From positions 248,001 to 312,000 of the forward strand of contig NZ_ATUJ01000002.1 in assembly GCF_000420145.1 (NCBI RefSeq): 64,000 nucleotides of DNA, in the 5' to 3' direction. Positions within the stretch are counted from its first letter, which is position 1; each line of letters opens with the position of its first letter. The DNA comes from Paracoccus zeaxanthinifaciens ATCC 21588. GTDB taxonomy: Bacteria; Pseudomonadota; Alphaproteobacteria; Rhodobacterales; Rhodobacteraceae. The notes beneath the pieces were generated by a model. The model was not told the origin of the DNA, ran no database searches, and saw only the letters and a program-made list of their open reading frames with translations. Shown piece by piece: positions 34,747-43,327 of this stretch. The position numbers and the translations under genes were made by a program.

Positions 34747-36366
34747 ATGACCCATCCCAACCCCTTTCACGAAGCCGAGCGTGCGGCCCAGATGCGGGCG
34801 GGCGTGGGCGACGTGTCGCGGTGGGCGGGCGGCTTCGTCCGCGACCACCTGCCGGATCAGCATCGCAGGTTCCACGCGGGCCTGCCCTTCATGGTTCTGG
34901 CGGGCGCCGACCCCTCGGGGCATGTCTGGGTGACCCTGGTCGAGGGCGAGGAGGGCTTCGTCACCTCGCCCGATCCGCAGCATCTGGCGTTTCGCGCCGA
35001 TGTTCCGGACGACGATCCACTGGCGCAGCGCTTCTCGCAGGGGGGCGATGTGGGCGCGGTGGGGATCGACCTTGCGACGCGGCGGCGCAACCGGTTCTCG
35101 GGGCGGCTGCGCCCCGTGCCGGACGGCTTCGTGATCCGCGTCGTGCAGACCTTCGGGAATTGCCCGCAGTACATCCACGAGCGCAGCCTTGCCCGCGTTC
35201 CGTCATCCCCCGGACCCGTGCGCCGATCGGACGCGCTGGACGACGACCAGATCGCGCGGATCCACGCGGCGGATACGCTGTTCATCGGGTCCGGTCAGCA
35301 CGAGGGCGCGGGCGCGGCCTCGGACGGGTACGACGCCTCTCATCGGGGCGGAGCGCCCGGCTTCGTGCGGGTCGAGGGGCGGAACCGGCTGCTGATCCCC
35401 GATTACATGGGCAACAATTTCTTCAACACCATCGGCAATATCATGGCCGATCCCCGCGTGGGGCTGGTCTTCGTCGATTTCGCGACCGGCGGGCTGCTGC
35501 ATCTTCGCGGGCGGGCCAGCGTGGACTGGTCGCCCGACAACGCGCATGATCCCGATGCCTGGCGCATGATCCGGGTCGAGGTCGAGGCCGTGATCGACCG
35601 GCCCGCCGCGCTGTCGCTGCGCTGGTCGCGGACTGATGGCGGGGCGCGCAAGCTGCGGGTGGTGCGCAAGACGGTCGAGTCCGCCTCCATCACCTCGTTT
35701 CATCTGGCATCGCTGGACGGGCGGCCTCTGCCGCGGTTTCGCGCGGGGCAGCATCTGCCGATCACGGTCCAGGTGCCGGGGCAGGCTGGGACCAGCAGCC
35801 GCAGCTATTCCCTGTCGGGCGATCCGCAGGGGGGCGAGTACCGCATCTCCGTCAAGCGCGAGGATCGGGGCCTCGTCTCGCGCCATCTGCATGACGCGCT
35901 GCCCAAAGGTGGCATCATCGAGGCGGGCGAGCCCTCGGGCGATTTCGTGCTGCCCGAGGGGCGCGGGCCGGTCGTCCTGATCGGCGCGGGGGTCGGGCTG
36001 ACGCCGATTCTGTCGGCGCTGCATGCGCTGGCGGGGACGGGCCGCAGGACCTGGTATCTGCACGCGGCCCGCAGCGGGCGCGATCACGCGATGCGGGACG
36101 AGGTCGCGGCCCTTGTCGCGGCCCATCCGAACCTGCGCCAGCGCGTGTTCTACAGCAGGCCCGAGCCCTGCGACCGGATCGGGCGCGATCATCACGAGAC
36201 GGGCCGGATCACCGCCGGGCATGTGCTGGCACTGGGTGCCGGACCCGATGCGGATTACATGATCTGCGGGCCGGCGGGCTTCATCGCGGATCTGCGGAAC
36301 GGGCTGGAGGACGCAGGCATCCCGCCCGACCGCATCCTGTTCGAGACCTTCGGACCGGGGGCCTGA
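34747..36366 (+). CDS. PNPOx-like/ferredoxin-reductase fusion flavoprotein without a terminal 2Fe-2S domain
   Basis: A 539-residue fusion. Residues 1-275 form a pyridoxamine-phosphate-oxidase-like split barrel (VEGRNRLLIPDYMGNNFFNTIGNIMADPRVGLVFVDF). Residues 295-535 form a ferredoxin-NADP reductase module, with the FAD motif RSYSLSG and the NAD motif GAGVGLTPI and ending DYMICGPAGFI. The ferredoxin-type 2Fe-2S domain found at the end of many relatives is absent here, since the chain stops shortly after the NAD-binding motif. The role is probably electron transfer to an electrophile or nitro compound, given its glutathione transferase neighbour. Start ATG 34747 lies seven bases after the glutathione transferase stop. 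Confidence 0.87.
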   Translation: MTHPNPFHEAERAAQMRAGVGDVSRWAGGFVRDHLPDQHRRFHAGLPFMVLAGADPSGHVWVTLVEGEEGFVTSPDPQHLAFRADVPDDDPLAQRFSQGGDVGAVGIDLATRRRNRFSGRLRPVPDGFVIRVVQTFGNCPQYIHERSLARVPSSPGPVRRSDALDDDQIARIHAADTLFIGSGQHEGAGAASDGYDASHRGGAPGFVRVEGRNRLLIPDYMGNNFFNTIGNIMADPRVGLVFVDFATGGLLHLRGRASVDWSPDNAHDPDAWRMIRVEVEAVIDRPAALSLRWSRTDGGARKLRVVRKTVESASITSFHLASLDGRPLPRFRAGQHLPITVQVPGQAGTSSRSYSLSGDPQGGEYRISVKREDRGLVSRHLHDALPKGGIIEAGEPSGDFVLPEGRGPVVLIGAGVGLTPILSALHALAGTGRRTWYLHAARSGRDHAMRDEVAALVAAHPNLRQRVFYSRPEPCDRIGRDHHETGRITAGHVLALGAGPDADYMICGPAGFIADLRNGLEDAGIPPDRILFETFGPGA

Positions 36367-36369
36367 CGG

Positions 36370-37044
36370 CTAGCCCGGCTCGAAGCAATGGGGCAGCAGG
36401 CGGGCGACTTTCTGCAGGTCGGCCAGCACGCCGCGAAGATGGGTGCGGATCGCTGCCTCGGCGGCGGTCGCGTCGCCTGCGGCGATGGCCTCGACGATGG
36501 CTTCGTGCTGGTCGATCAGGTGATCGGTCGGAAATTCTTCGGCGGTCAGGTGGCGCACGCGGTCCATCTGCATCTTGATCTGCTGGATATGCGCCCAGAC
36601 CCCGCCACGGCCCGCAGCCGCCGCCAGCGCCTGGTGAAAGCGTTCGTCCAGCGCGAAGAAGCCCGCACCGCCCTTCGCGCGGCGCTGTTCCGCGATCAGG
36701 CCCCGCAGATGCGCGACGGCGGCGGCATCGGCGCGGTCTGCTGCGATGCGCGCGATATCGGCCTCGACCGCCTCGCGGACGAACTGGCCCTGTGTCACGT
36801 CGTTCATGTCGATCTTGCACACGAAGGTGCCGCGCTGCGGGCGGATCTCGACCAGGTTCTCGGCTGCCAGCTTGATGAAGGTCTCGCGCACGGGTTGGCG
36901 CGACAGGCCATAGGCGGCGGCGATCTCCTGTTCGGACAGCCGCGTTCCGGGTTGCAGCCTGCCGCTGACGATGCGGTTGCGCAGATCGGCGATCAGCTGG
37001 ACGCCAAGCGGCGCGGTGGCTTCGATTGTGGCAAGCGTATCCAT
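36370..37044 (-). CDS. GntR family regulator (FadR/FCD type), probable regulator of the uxuA operon
   Basis: A 224-residue regulator with the winged helix-turn-helix (SEQEIAAAYGLSRQPVRETFIKLAAENLVEIRPQRGTFV) and a C-terminal FCD domain. Metal and ligand residues are in DERFHQALAAAAG and DQHEAIVEAI. It is divergent from the mannonate dehydratase operon, so an ExuR/UxuR-like role responding to a hexuronate or mannonate is likely. ATG 37044 is chosen; the longer frame starting at 37080 has no ribosome binding site. No clean palindrome stands out in the 106-nt gap, which is unusually AT-rich (TTGATATACTACC). Confidence 0.88.
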   Translation of the reverse strand: MDTLATIEATAPLGVQLIADLRNRIVSGRLQPGTRLSEQEIAAAYGLSRQPVRETFIKLAAENLVEIRPQRGTFVCKIDMNDVTQGQFVREAVEADIARIAADRADAAAVAHLRGLIAEQRRAKGGAGFFALDERFHQALAAAAGRGGVWAHIQQIKMQMDRVRHLTAEEFPTDHLIDQHEAIVEAIAAGDATAAEAAIRTHLRGVLADLQKVARLLPHCFEPG

Positions 37045-37150
37045 GCCAAGCGTTCTACTCCGCCACACGGCCCCTGCCAAGTTGATATACTACCATACTT
37101 GTAATCAGAGGGGGCCCGCGCTAGGCATGAAGGGGGACAAGGGAGGAATC

Positions 37151-38362
37151 ATGCGGCAGACATGGCGCTGGTTCGGCCCCCGTGACGGGGTCGGCATCGA
37201 GGACATGCTTCAGGCAGGGGTCGAGGGGGTCGTCTCGGCGCTGCACCACGTGCCGACCGGCGCGGTCTGGACACCCGAGGAAATCGCGCGCCGCCAGGCC
37301 GAGATCGCGACGCGACCCGACGGGACGCCCTCGGGTCTTGCCTGGGAGGTCGTCGAGAGCCTGCCCGTATCCGAGGACATCAAGCGGCAGTCGGGCGAGT
37401 GGCGCACCCATGTCGCGGCCTATCGCGACAGCCTTGCGAACCTTGCGGCGGCGGGGATCCGGACGGTCTGCTACAACTTCATGCCGGTGCTGGACTGGAC
37501 GCGGACCGATCTTGCCTGGCGCGTCGGACATGGCGGGACGGCCATGCGCTTCGACCTGATCGACTTTGCCGCCTTCGACATCCACATCCTGCAGCGCGAA
37601 GGAGCTGCGGACTCGTTCCCCGAGGGCGTCGCGGATCAGGCCGCCCGCCGGTTCGCCGCCATGGACGATGCCCGCCGAGAGGGGCTGTCGCGCAACGTGG
37701 TCTTTGGCCTTCCGGGCGCGGCCGAGAATTTCAGCCTGTCCGATGTGCGCGATCACCTTGCGGAATACGCGACCATCCCGACCGAGCGTCTGCGCGCCAA
37801 CCTGATCGACTTCCTGTCGCAGATCGCCCCCGAGGCCGAGCGGCTGGGCATCCGCCTGTGCTGTCACCCGGACGATCCGCCCTTCCCGCTGCTGGGCCTG
37901 CCGCGGATCATGTCGACCGAGGCCGATTACCAGGCCATCCTCGACGCGGTCGATCTGCGCGCGAACGGCGTGACGCTGTGTTCCGGATCGCTTGGGGCGC
38001 GGGCGGATAACGATCTGCCGGGGATGATGCGCCGCCTGGGCGATCGCGTGCATTTCCTGCACCTGCGCAATGTCACCCGAGAGGAAGAGGCCACGCCCTG
38101 TTCCTTCCACGAGGCCGAGCATCTGGGCGGCGGCACCGACATGGTCGCCCTGATCCACGCCGTGCTGGCCGAGGAGGCCGGGCGTCGCGCTGCTGGGCGC
38201 GACGATGCGTCGATCCCCTTCCGCCCCGATCACGGGCAGGACATCCTGGACGATCTGCGCCGCAACGCGCAGCCCGGTTATCCGGCAATCGGACGGCTGA
38301 AGGGGCTGGCCGAGCTGCGCGGGATCATGACCGCGCTGTCCCATCCGCTGGTTGCGTCATGA
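37151..38362 (+). CDS. uxuA: Mannonate dehydratase UxuA
   Basis: A 403-residue dehydratase that converts D-mannonate to 2-keto-3-deoxy-D-gluconate. The motifs TWRWFGPRDGVGIEDMLQAGVEGVVSALHHVP, VCYNFMPVLDWTRTD, CCHPDDPPFPLLGLPRI and HFLHLRNV fit the UxuA family, including the CHPDDPP metal-site region. GGGAGGAATC sets ATG 37151. It leads an operon with an AGE-family enzyme and a TRAP importer. No mannonate oxidoreductase (uxuB) or keto-deoxygluconate kinase is present in the window, so entry to the pathway must differ or those genes are elsewhere. Confidence 0.93.
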   Translation: MRQTWRWFGPRDGVGIEDMLQAGVEGVVSALHHVPTGAVWTPEEIARRQAEIATRPDGTPSGLAWEVVESLPVSEDIKRQSGEWRTHVAAYRDSLANLAAAGIRTVCYNFMPVLDWTRTDLAWRVGHGGTAMRFDLIDFAAFDIHILQREGAADSFPEGVADQAARRFAAMDDARREGLSRNVVFGLPGAAENFSLSDVRDHLAEYATIPTERLRANLIDFLSQIAPEAERLGIRLCCHPDDPPFPLLGLPRIMSTEADYQAILDAVDLRANGVTLCSGSLGARADNDLPGMMRRLGDRVHFLHLRNVTREEEATPCSFHEAEHLGGGTDMVALIHAVLAEEAGRRAAGRDDASIPFRPDHGQDILDDLRRNAQPGYPAIGRLKGLAELRGIMTALSHPLVAS

Positions 38363-39489
38363 CGGGGATCGCGGGCGCAGAAGGCTTCGCCTCGCGGCTG
38401 ATCCCCGCCTGGCTGGCCGTCGCGCTGCCGCAGGGCGACGGTCCCGCGCCGGTGATCGAGGCGCTTGGCGATGACGGCCCCCGCACCACGCTGGCGCAAT
38501 GCCGCACGGTCTTTGCGCTGGCGCATCTGGCGCGCGTGGCCGACCGCCGCGATCTGCTGGACGCGGCGCATCGCATCCACGGTTTCGTGTCGTTGCACCT
38601 GCGCGGCGCGGATTGGGGGCACCGTTTCTCGGACGGGCAGGGGTCGGATGCCTGCCTGCGCCGCAGCTATGATCAAAGCTTCGCGCTGCTGTCCGTCGCG
38701 GCGCTGATGCGCGCGGGGTCGGACCGCGTCGGCGCGCGCGACCTGCACCGCATCTGGGATTTCATCGAGACCAGGCTGATCGAACCCGCGACCGGCGCCC
38801 TGTGGCAGGACGAGCGCGGCCCAGACAGCCCCGACACCCGCAGCCAGAACCCGCAGATGCACATGCTCGAGGCCGTGCTCGAGGCGCATGCCGCGACCGG
38901 CGATCCCGTCTGGCTGGCCCGCGCCGAAGGTCTTGCGGCGGTCGGCCTGCGCCATTTCGTCGATCCCGCGACGGGTGCCGTACGCGAGTTCACGGGCCCT
39001 GACCTGCAACCGACCGACGACGCCAGCGGAGCCCGACGAGAGCCGGGCCACCAGTACGAATGGGCGTGGCTGCTGCACTGCCTGGCCGACGCGACGGGGC
39101 GCGACGACCTGCGCAAGGCCGCGGCCCGCATGACCGAATTCGCGGAAACGCACGGCCTGCGCCGGGGCGGCCCGCTGGACGGCGCGCCCTTCGAGGCGGT
39201 GGACGCCACGGGGCGTCCGACCCTGCCCGAGCACCTTCTGTGGCCGCTGACCGAGGCGGGCAAGCTGCATGCGCGGCTTGGCCATGCTGACCGGACCACC
39301 CGCATCGCGGACATCATCTTCGGCGCCTATTTCGCGCCGGATCACGAACCCCGCTGGATCAACCGGCTGGATGCCGAGGGTCGCACCACGTGGGATGCCG
39401 CATTGACGCGGCTTCTCTATCACGTGGCGATCTTCGTGACCGAAGGGCATCGCGCGGGCTGCTGGAGGATCGGCCCCGCGACCGCATGA
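38359..39489 (+). CDS. AGE family epimerase/isomerase
   Basis: A 376-residue (alpha/alpha)6-barrel protein of the N-acylglucosamine 2-epimerase family. It contains RSYDQSFALLSVAALMRAG, NPQMHMLEAVLEAH, GHQYEWAWLLH and PEHLLWPLTEAGKLHARLG, with the histidines typical of the AGE and mannose isomerase group. It probably interconverts an aldose and ketose or two epimers of the sugar imported by the TRAP genes. ATGA overlap with uxuA shows coupling. The substrate is not deducible, but linkage to mannonate suggests a mannose-type sugar or uronate. Confidence 0.9.
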   Translation: MTGIAGAEGFASRLIPAWLAVALPQGDGPAPVIEALGDDGPRTTLAQCRTVFALAHLARVADRRDLLDAAHRIHGFVSLHLRGADWGHRFSDGQGSDACLRRSYDQSFALLSVAALMRAGSDRVGARDLHRIWDFIETRLIEPATGALWQDERGPDSPDTRSQNPQMHMLEAVLEAHAATGDPVWLARAEGLAAVGLRHFVDPATGAVREFTGPDLQPTDDASGARREPGHQYEWAWLLHCLADATGRDDLRKAAARMTEFAETHGLRRGGPLDGAPFEAVDATGRPTLPEHLLWPLTEAGKLHARLGHADRTTRIADIIFGAYFAPDHEPRWINRLDAEGRTTWDAALTRLLYHVAIFVTEGHRAGCWRIGPATA

Positions 39490-39533
39490 TGCGTCGCAAC
39501 GACGACATGACCGAACAACAAGGAGGAGACACC

Positions 39534-40505
39534 ATGACCCATCTGACCAAGGCGACCGCCGCCGCCATTCTTGCGCTGGCCGTATCGCCGGCAATGGCGC
39601 AGGACTTCAAGCTGGCGCTGTCCACGTCCCAGCCCACCACGGACCCGATGGTCATCGCCATGGAGGAGGCGAAGACGAAGATCGAGGACCGCAGCGAGGG
39701 CCGGATCGGGGTCACCATCTATCCCAGCTCTCAGCTGGGCGAGGATAACGACGTGCTGGAACAGATCCGCGGCGGCGCGCCCATTGCCGTTCTGGTCGAT
39801 GCGGGCCGCCTGTCGGCCTTCAAGCGCGAGATGGGCATCCTGGCCGCCCCCTATCTGGTCGAGGATTACACCGGCTATGCGGCGATCACCTCGTCGCCGG
39901 TCTTCCAGGGCTGGGCGGACGAGCTGGCCGAAAGCTCGGGCCTGCGGCTGATGAACTACAACTGGTTCCAGGGCACGCGGCAGATGTTCACGAAGAAGCT
40001 GGTCGAGGGTCCGGAAGACCTGTCGGGCGTCCGCGTGCGCACCATCGACGCCCCCGGCTGGGTCGCCACGGTCGAGGCGATGGGCGCGACGCCCGCGCCG
40101 ATGGCCTGGTCCGAGGTCTATTCGGCGTTGCAGCTGGGCGCCATCGACGGCGCCGAGGCCCAGCTTACCGGGGCCTTCGGGATCAAGCTGCACGAGGTTT
40201 CGACCAACGTGGCCTTCACCAACCACATCCAGCTGTTCACCGGTCTCGTGACATCCGAGGACTGGTACCAGTCGCTGCCCGACGACCTGCGCACGATTCT
40301 GGACGAGGAACTGATGGCCGCGGGCGACATGGCGACCGAAGGCACCGTCGCGCGGCTGGCGCAGGTCCAGTCCGACATGGAGGCCGCGGGCGTCAGCTTC
40401 AACGAGCTGGACACCGCCCCCTTCCGCGAGGCGACCGCTGCCGTCTACGAGACGCTGGACCTGGTCGAGGCGCGCGAGGCGCTGCAGCCCTATCTGAACC
40501 AGTGA
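39534..40505 (+). CDS. TRAP transporter solute-binding protein DctP
   Basis: A 323-residue periplasmic protein with a signal peptide (MTHLTKATAAAILALAVSPAMAQ) and DctP features. SEGRIGVTIYPSSQLGEDNDVLEQIRGGAPIAVLV is near the start and VRTIDAPGWVATVEAMGATPAPMAWSEVYSALQLGAIDGAEAQLTG in the middle, including the conserved arginine that pins a carboxylate. The ligand is therefore probably an acid sugar such as a uronate or aldonate. AAGGAGGAGAC precedes the ATG. It is followed by the small and large TRAP permease genes. Confidence 0.93.
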   Translation: MTHLTKATAAAILALAVSPAMAQDFKLALSTSQPTTDPMVIAMEEAKTKIEDRSEGRIGVTIYPSSQLGEDNDVLEQIRGGAPIAVLVDAGRLSAFKREMGILAAPYLVEDYTGYAAITSSPVFQGWADELAESSGLRLMNYNWFQGTRQMFTKKLVEGPEDLSGVRVRTIDAPGWVATVEAMGATPAPMAWSEVYSALQLGAIDGAEAQLTGAFGIKLHEVSTNVAFTNHIQLFTGLVTSEDWYQSLPDDLRTILDEELMAAGDMATEGTVARLAQVQSDMEAAGVSFNELDTAPFREATAAVYETLDLVEAREALQPYLNQ

Positions 40506-40543
40506 CACGGGTGCCTGCCTCCGGCCGGACCGGGGGCGGGCCC

Positions 40544-41098
40544 ATGACGGAAATGGGGGACGCCGTGACGTTCTGGAACATCTTCGACCGGGTCGAACGG
40601 CTGGCCGCGCTGCTGGCGCTGGTGGCCGTGGTCCTGTCGGTGCTGGTGGCGGGGATCGGGCGCAGCCTTGGCTGGCCCGTCGCCGCCGCGCCGCAATACG
40701 CGCAGCTGTCGCTGATCTGGGCCTGCATGCTGGGTGCCGACATCGCCGCCCGCCAGGGGCAGCACATCCGCGTCGGCGCGATCTTCGACATGCTGCCGCG
40801 CCCCGTTCGCGCGGCCCTCACCGCGCTGAGCCTTGCGCTGATCCTGCCCTTTCTCGGCTTCGTGGCCTGGCACGGCTGGTTCCTTGCGACCAACAACTGG
40901 GAACGGGAACTGGGTGCTTCGGGGCTGTCCTATGGCCTCGTGACGCTGGCGCTGCCGGTGGGCGCGGTGCTGTTGATCCTGTCCTTCACGCGCCGCCTGT
41001 GCGCCGAGGGACTGGCGGGGCTGTTCGACCACCTGGCAAACGAGGACGCCCCCTCGGACGCCCCGTCCGAATATGCGGCGAAGGAGGAAATCCTGTGA
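40544..41098 (+). CDS. TRAP transporter small permease DctQ
   Basis: A 184-residue membrane protein with four hydrophobic segments, containing LSLIWACMLGADIAARQGQHIRVGAIFDMLPRPVRA, the DctQ consensus. It bridges the binding protein and the large permease. ATG 40544 is preferred, but GTG 40565 (GGGGGA upstream) and GTG 40502 overlapping the DctP stop are possible. Its stop overlaps the DctM start as GTGA. Confidence 0.9.
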   Translation: MTEMGDAVTFWNIFDRVERLAALLALVAVVLSVLVAGIGRSLGWPVAAAPQYAQLSLIWACMLGADIAARQGQHIRVGAIFDMLPRPVRAALTALSLALILPFLGFVAWHGWFLATNNWERELGASGLSYGLVTLALPVGAVLLILSFTRRLCAEGLAGLFDHLANEDAPSDAPSEYAAKEEIL

Positions 41099-42381
41099 TC
41101 TCGAGCCTCATCCTGATCCTTGCGCTGACGCTGATCGCCATCGGCATGCCCGTGGCCTTCGCCATCGGGATCGCGGGGACGTCCTATTTCCTGCTGCCTT
41201 CGACCTTCCTGCCCGACCAGACCTCGGTCCAGCGGATCGTGGCCGTCAGCCAGTCCTTCCCGCTGCTGGCCGTGCCGCTGTTCATCCTGCTGGGCAACCT
41301 GATGAACGGATCGGGCATCACCGAGCGGCTGATCCGGCTGTCCACCACGCTCGCGGGCTGGATGCGGGGCGGGCTGGCGCAATCCTCGATCCTGCTCAGC
41401 GCGCTGATGGGCGGCGTGTCGGGCTCGGCGGTGGCGGATGCCGCGATGCAGGCCCGCATCCTTGGCGTCCCCATGGTCGCGCGGGGGTATTCCCCCGGCT
41501 TCGCGGGGTCGCTTCTGGCCATCGGCGGGCTGATCACCGCGACCATCCCGCCCAGCCTGGGGCTGATCCTCTACGGCTATCTGGGCGAAGTGTCGATCGG
41601 GCGGCTGTTCATCGCGGGCATCGTGCCGGGCGTGCTGCTGACCATCGCGCTGATGCTGACCACCACCATCGTCGCGCGCAGGCGCGGCTATGTGCCCGAA
41701 CGCGACCGCGCGCCCACCCTGTCCGAGGTCTGGCGCGATTTCATCCACGGGTTCTGGGCCGTGCTGTTCCCCGTCTGGCTGCTGGTCGGGATCCGCTTCG
41801 GCTTCTTCACCCCGTCCGAGGCCGGCGCCTTCGCCATCGCCTATACGCTGATCGTGGGGATGGGCATCTATCGCGAACTGACCCTGCGGCGCGTCTACGA
41901 GGCGTTCATGCAGACGCTCAGCGATATCGGGATGATCATGCTGATCATCCTGTTCTCGGGGGCCTTCGGCTATGTCATCACCTTCGAGCGCGTCCCCCAG
42001 GACATCGCGGAATTCGCGCTGACCGCGCTGACCGACCCGACGGTGCTGCTGTTCGTCGTCTCGGCCTTCCTGCTGGTGCTGGGCATGCTGATCGAGGCGA
42101 CGGTCCTCGTGATGCTGCTGACGCCGATCCTGGTGCCGGTCGTGACGGCGGCGGGGATCGATCCGGTGCATTTCGGGCTGATCATGATGACGCTGGTGAC
42201 CTTCGGGGGCATGACGCCGCCGGTCGGGGTGTCGATGTTCACGGTCTGCGGGATCCTGCGCTGTTCCTATCGCGACTATACGGTCGAGGCGCTGCCCTTC
42301 ATCGCGGCGGTGCTGGGAACGGTCGTGCTGATGATCCTGTTCCCCGGCGTGGTGATGTTCCTGCCGAACTGGCTGATGTAG
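41095..42381 (+). CDS. TRAP transporter large permease DctM
   Basis: A 428-residue polytopic transporter beginning at GTG 41095. Conserved TRAP segments include SVQRIVAVSQSFPLLAVPLFILLGNLMNGSGITERLI, LMGGVSGSAVADAAMQARILGVPMVARGYSPGFAG and the late GGMTPPVGVSMFTVCGILR. It drives sodium-linked import with DctP and DctQ. GTGA overlap with dctQ shows translational coupling. The gene ends the plus-strand operon, and the convergent DeoR-type gene ends 14 nt away without an obvious terminator between. Confidence 0.92.
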   Translation: MISSLILILALTLIAIGMPVAFAIGIAGTSYFLLPSTFLPDQTSVQRIVAVSQSFPLLAVPLFILLGNLMNGSGITERLIRLSTTLAGWMRGGLAQSSILLSALMGGVSGSAVADAAMQARILGVPMVARGYSPGFAGSLLAIGGLITATIPPSLGLILYGYLGEVSIGRLFIAGIVPGVLLTIALMLTTTIVARRRGYVPERDRAPTLSEVWRDFIHGFWAVLFPVWLLVGIRFGFFTPSEAGAFAIAYTLIVGMGIYRELTLRRVYEAFMQTLSDIGMIMLIILFSGAFGYVITFERVPQDIAEFALTALTDPTVLLFVVSAFLLVLGMLIEATVLVMLLTPILVPVVTAAGIDPVHFGLIMMTLVTFGGMTPPVGVSMFTVCGILRCSYRDYTVEALPFIAAVLGTVVLMILFPGVVMFLPNWLM

Positions 42382-42394
42382 GCGGCGCGGGGCG

Positions 42395-43162
42395 TCAGGC
42401 GACCAGGACCCTGGTACCCCGCCCCGCGCATTCGCGCATGACCCGATCGGGCAGCGGGGCGGTGGTCACGACGATGTCGTGATCGGACAGCCGCCCGTGG
42501 CGACAGGCCAGGTCCAGCCCCATCTTGCCGCCATCGGCAACCAGGATGCGGGTCGCAGCGCAGCCCGCGATCGCGCGGCGGGCCATCACCTCGTCTATGT
42601 CATAGTCCAGCACCTCGCCCCCAGGGGTCAGGCCGCCGCAGCTGAAGATCGCGAAATCCATCCGGTAGCCTGCGAAGAACTCCAGCGCGGTCGCGCCCAC
42701 CAGGTCCAGGTCGCGCATCCGCACGGTCCCGCCCGCCATGGCCACCGCGATGCCGGGGGCGTTCTGCAGCGCCGATACCGCGTGGATGCTGTTCGTCGCC
42801 ACGAACAGATCGCGATGCCCGGCAAGAAAGCGCGCGCAATGCTCGACCGTGGTGCCGGTCCCAAGCGCCAGCCGCGCCCCGTCGGGGATCAGCCCCCTGA
42901 CGACGGTGGCGATGCGCTGCTTGTCCTGCCATGCGATACCCACGCGCGGGTGATAGCCGATATTCTCGGTCCGGTTGCGCAGCTGCACGCGGCCATTGCG
43001 ACGCTGCACCAACCCCGCCTGATCCAGGTCGCGCAGATCGGCGCGCACGGTCTGGACCGACACGCCCAGCCGGTCCGACAGCTCGGTCGCGGACAAGGGG
43101 CCGCCCTCGGACAGAAGCGCGACGATGACATCGCGCCTTTCGAGCAGATCGAGCCGTGACAT
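42395..43162 (-). CDS. DeoR/GlpR family transcriptional regulator
   Basis: A 255-residue regulator. Residues 4-60 form the DeoR helix-turn-helix (RRDVIVALLSEGGPLSATELSDRLGVSVQTVRADLRDLDQAGL, then RRNGRVQLRN). The C-terminal sugar-phosphate-binding domain has the LALGTGTTVEHCARFLAG phosphate loop. These regulators respond to phosphorylated sugars or nucleosides. It is divergent from the ABC importer/hydrolase operon, and the palindrome at 43294-43309 lies between. That pairing supports a phosphorylated inducer for the operon. Confidence 0.9.
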   Translation of the reverse strand: MSRLDLLERRDVIVALLSEGGPLSATELSDRLGVSVQTVRADLRDLDQAGLVQRRNGRVQLRNRTENIGYHPRVGIAWQDKQRIATVVRGLIPDGARLALGTGTTVEHCARFLAGHRDLFVATNSIHAVSALQNAPGIAVAMAGGTVRMRDLDLVGATALEFFAGYRMDFAIFSCGGLTPGGEVLDYDIDEVMARRAIAGCAATRILVADGGKMGLDLACRHGRLSDHDIVVTTAPLPDRVMRECAGRGTRVLVA

Positions 43163-43293
43163 GATTTTCCTTCGAAACCACCGCAGATTGCGCGAAGCCT
43201 AGGGTATCGGCGCAAGTGTCTGCAATATAATAAATTCTTCAAACTCGCGTCGTCGAACCGTCACATTGCGCGACCATAAGGCCCCTGTGCTTG

Positions 43294-43309
43294 GCTTTCG
43301 AACGAAAGC
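43294..43309. promoter_or_regulatory. 16-bp palindrome, candidate DeoR-type operator
   Basis: GCTTTCGAACGAAAGC is a perfect inverted repeat with an AA centre, 19 bp before the ABC binding-protein start. TTTCG-type half-sites are usual for GlpR/DeoR repressors. A second TTCGAA core lies close to the regulator start (43171-43176). Confidence 0.6.
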
Positions 43310-43327
43310 AAACCTCAGGAGAGCCCG

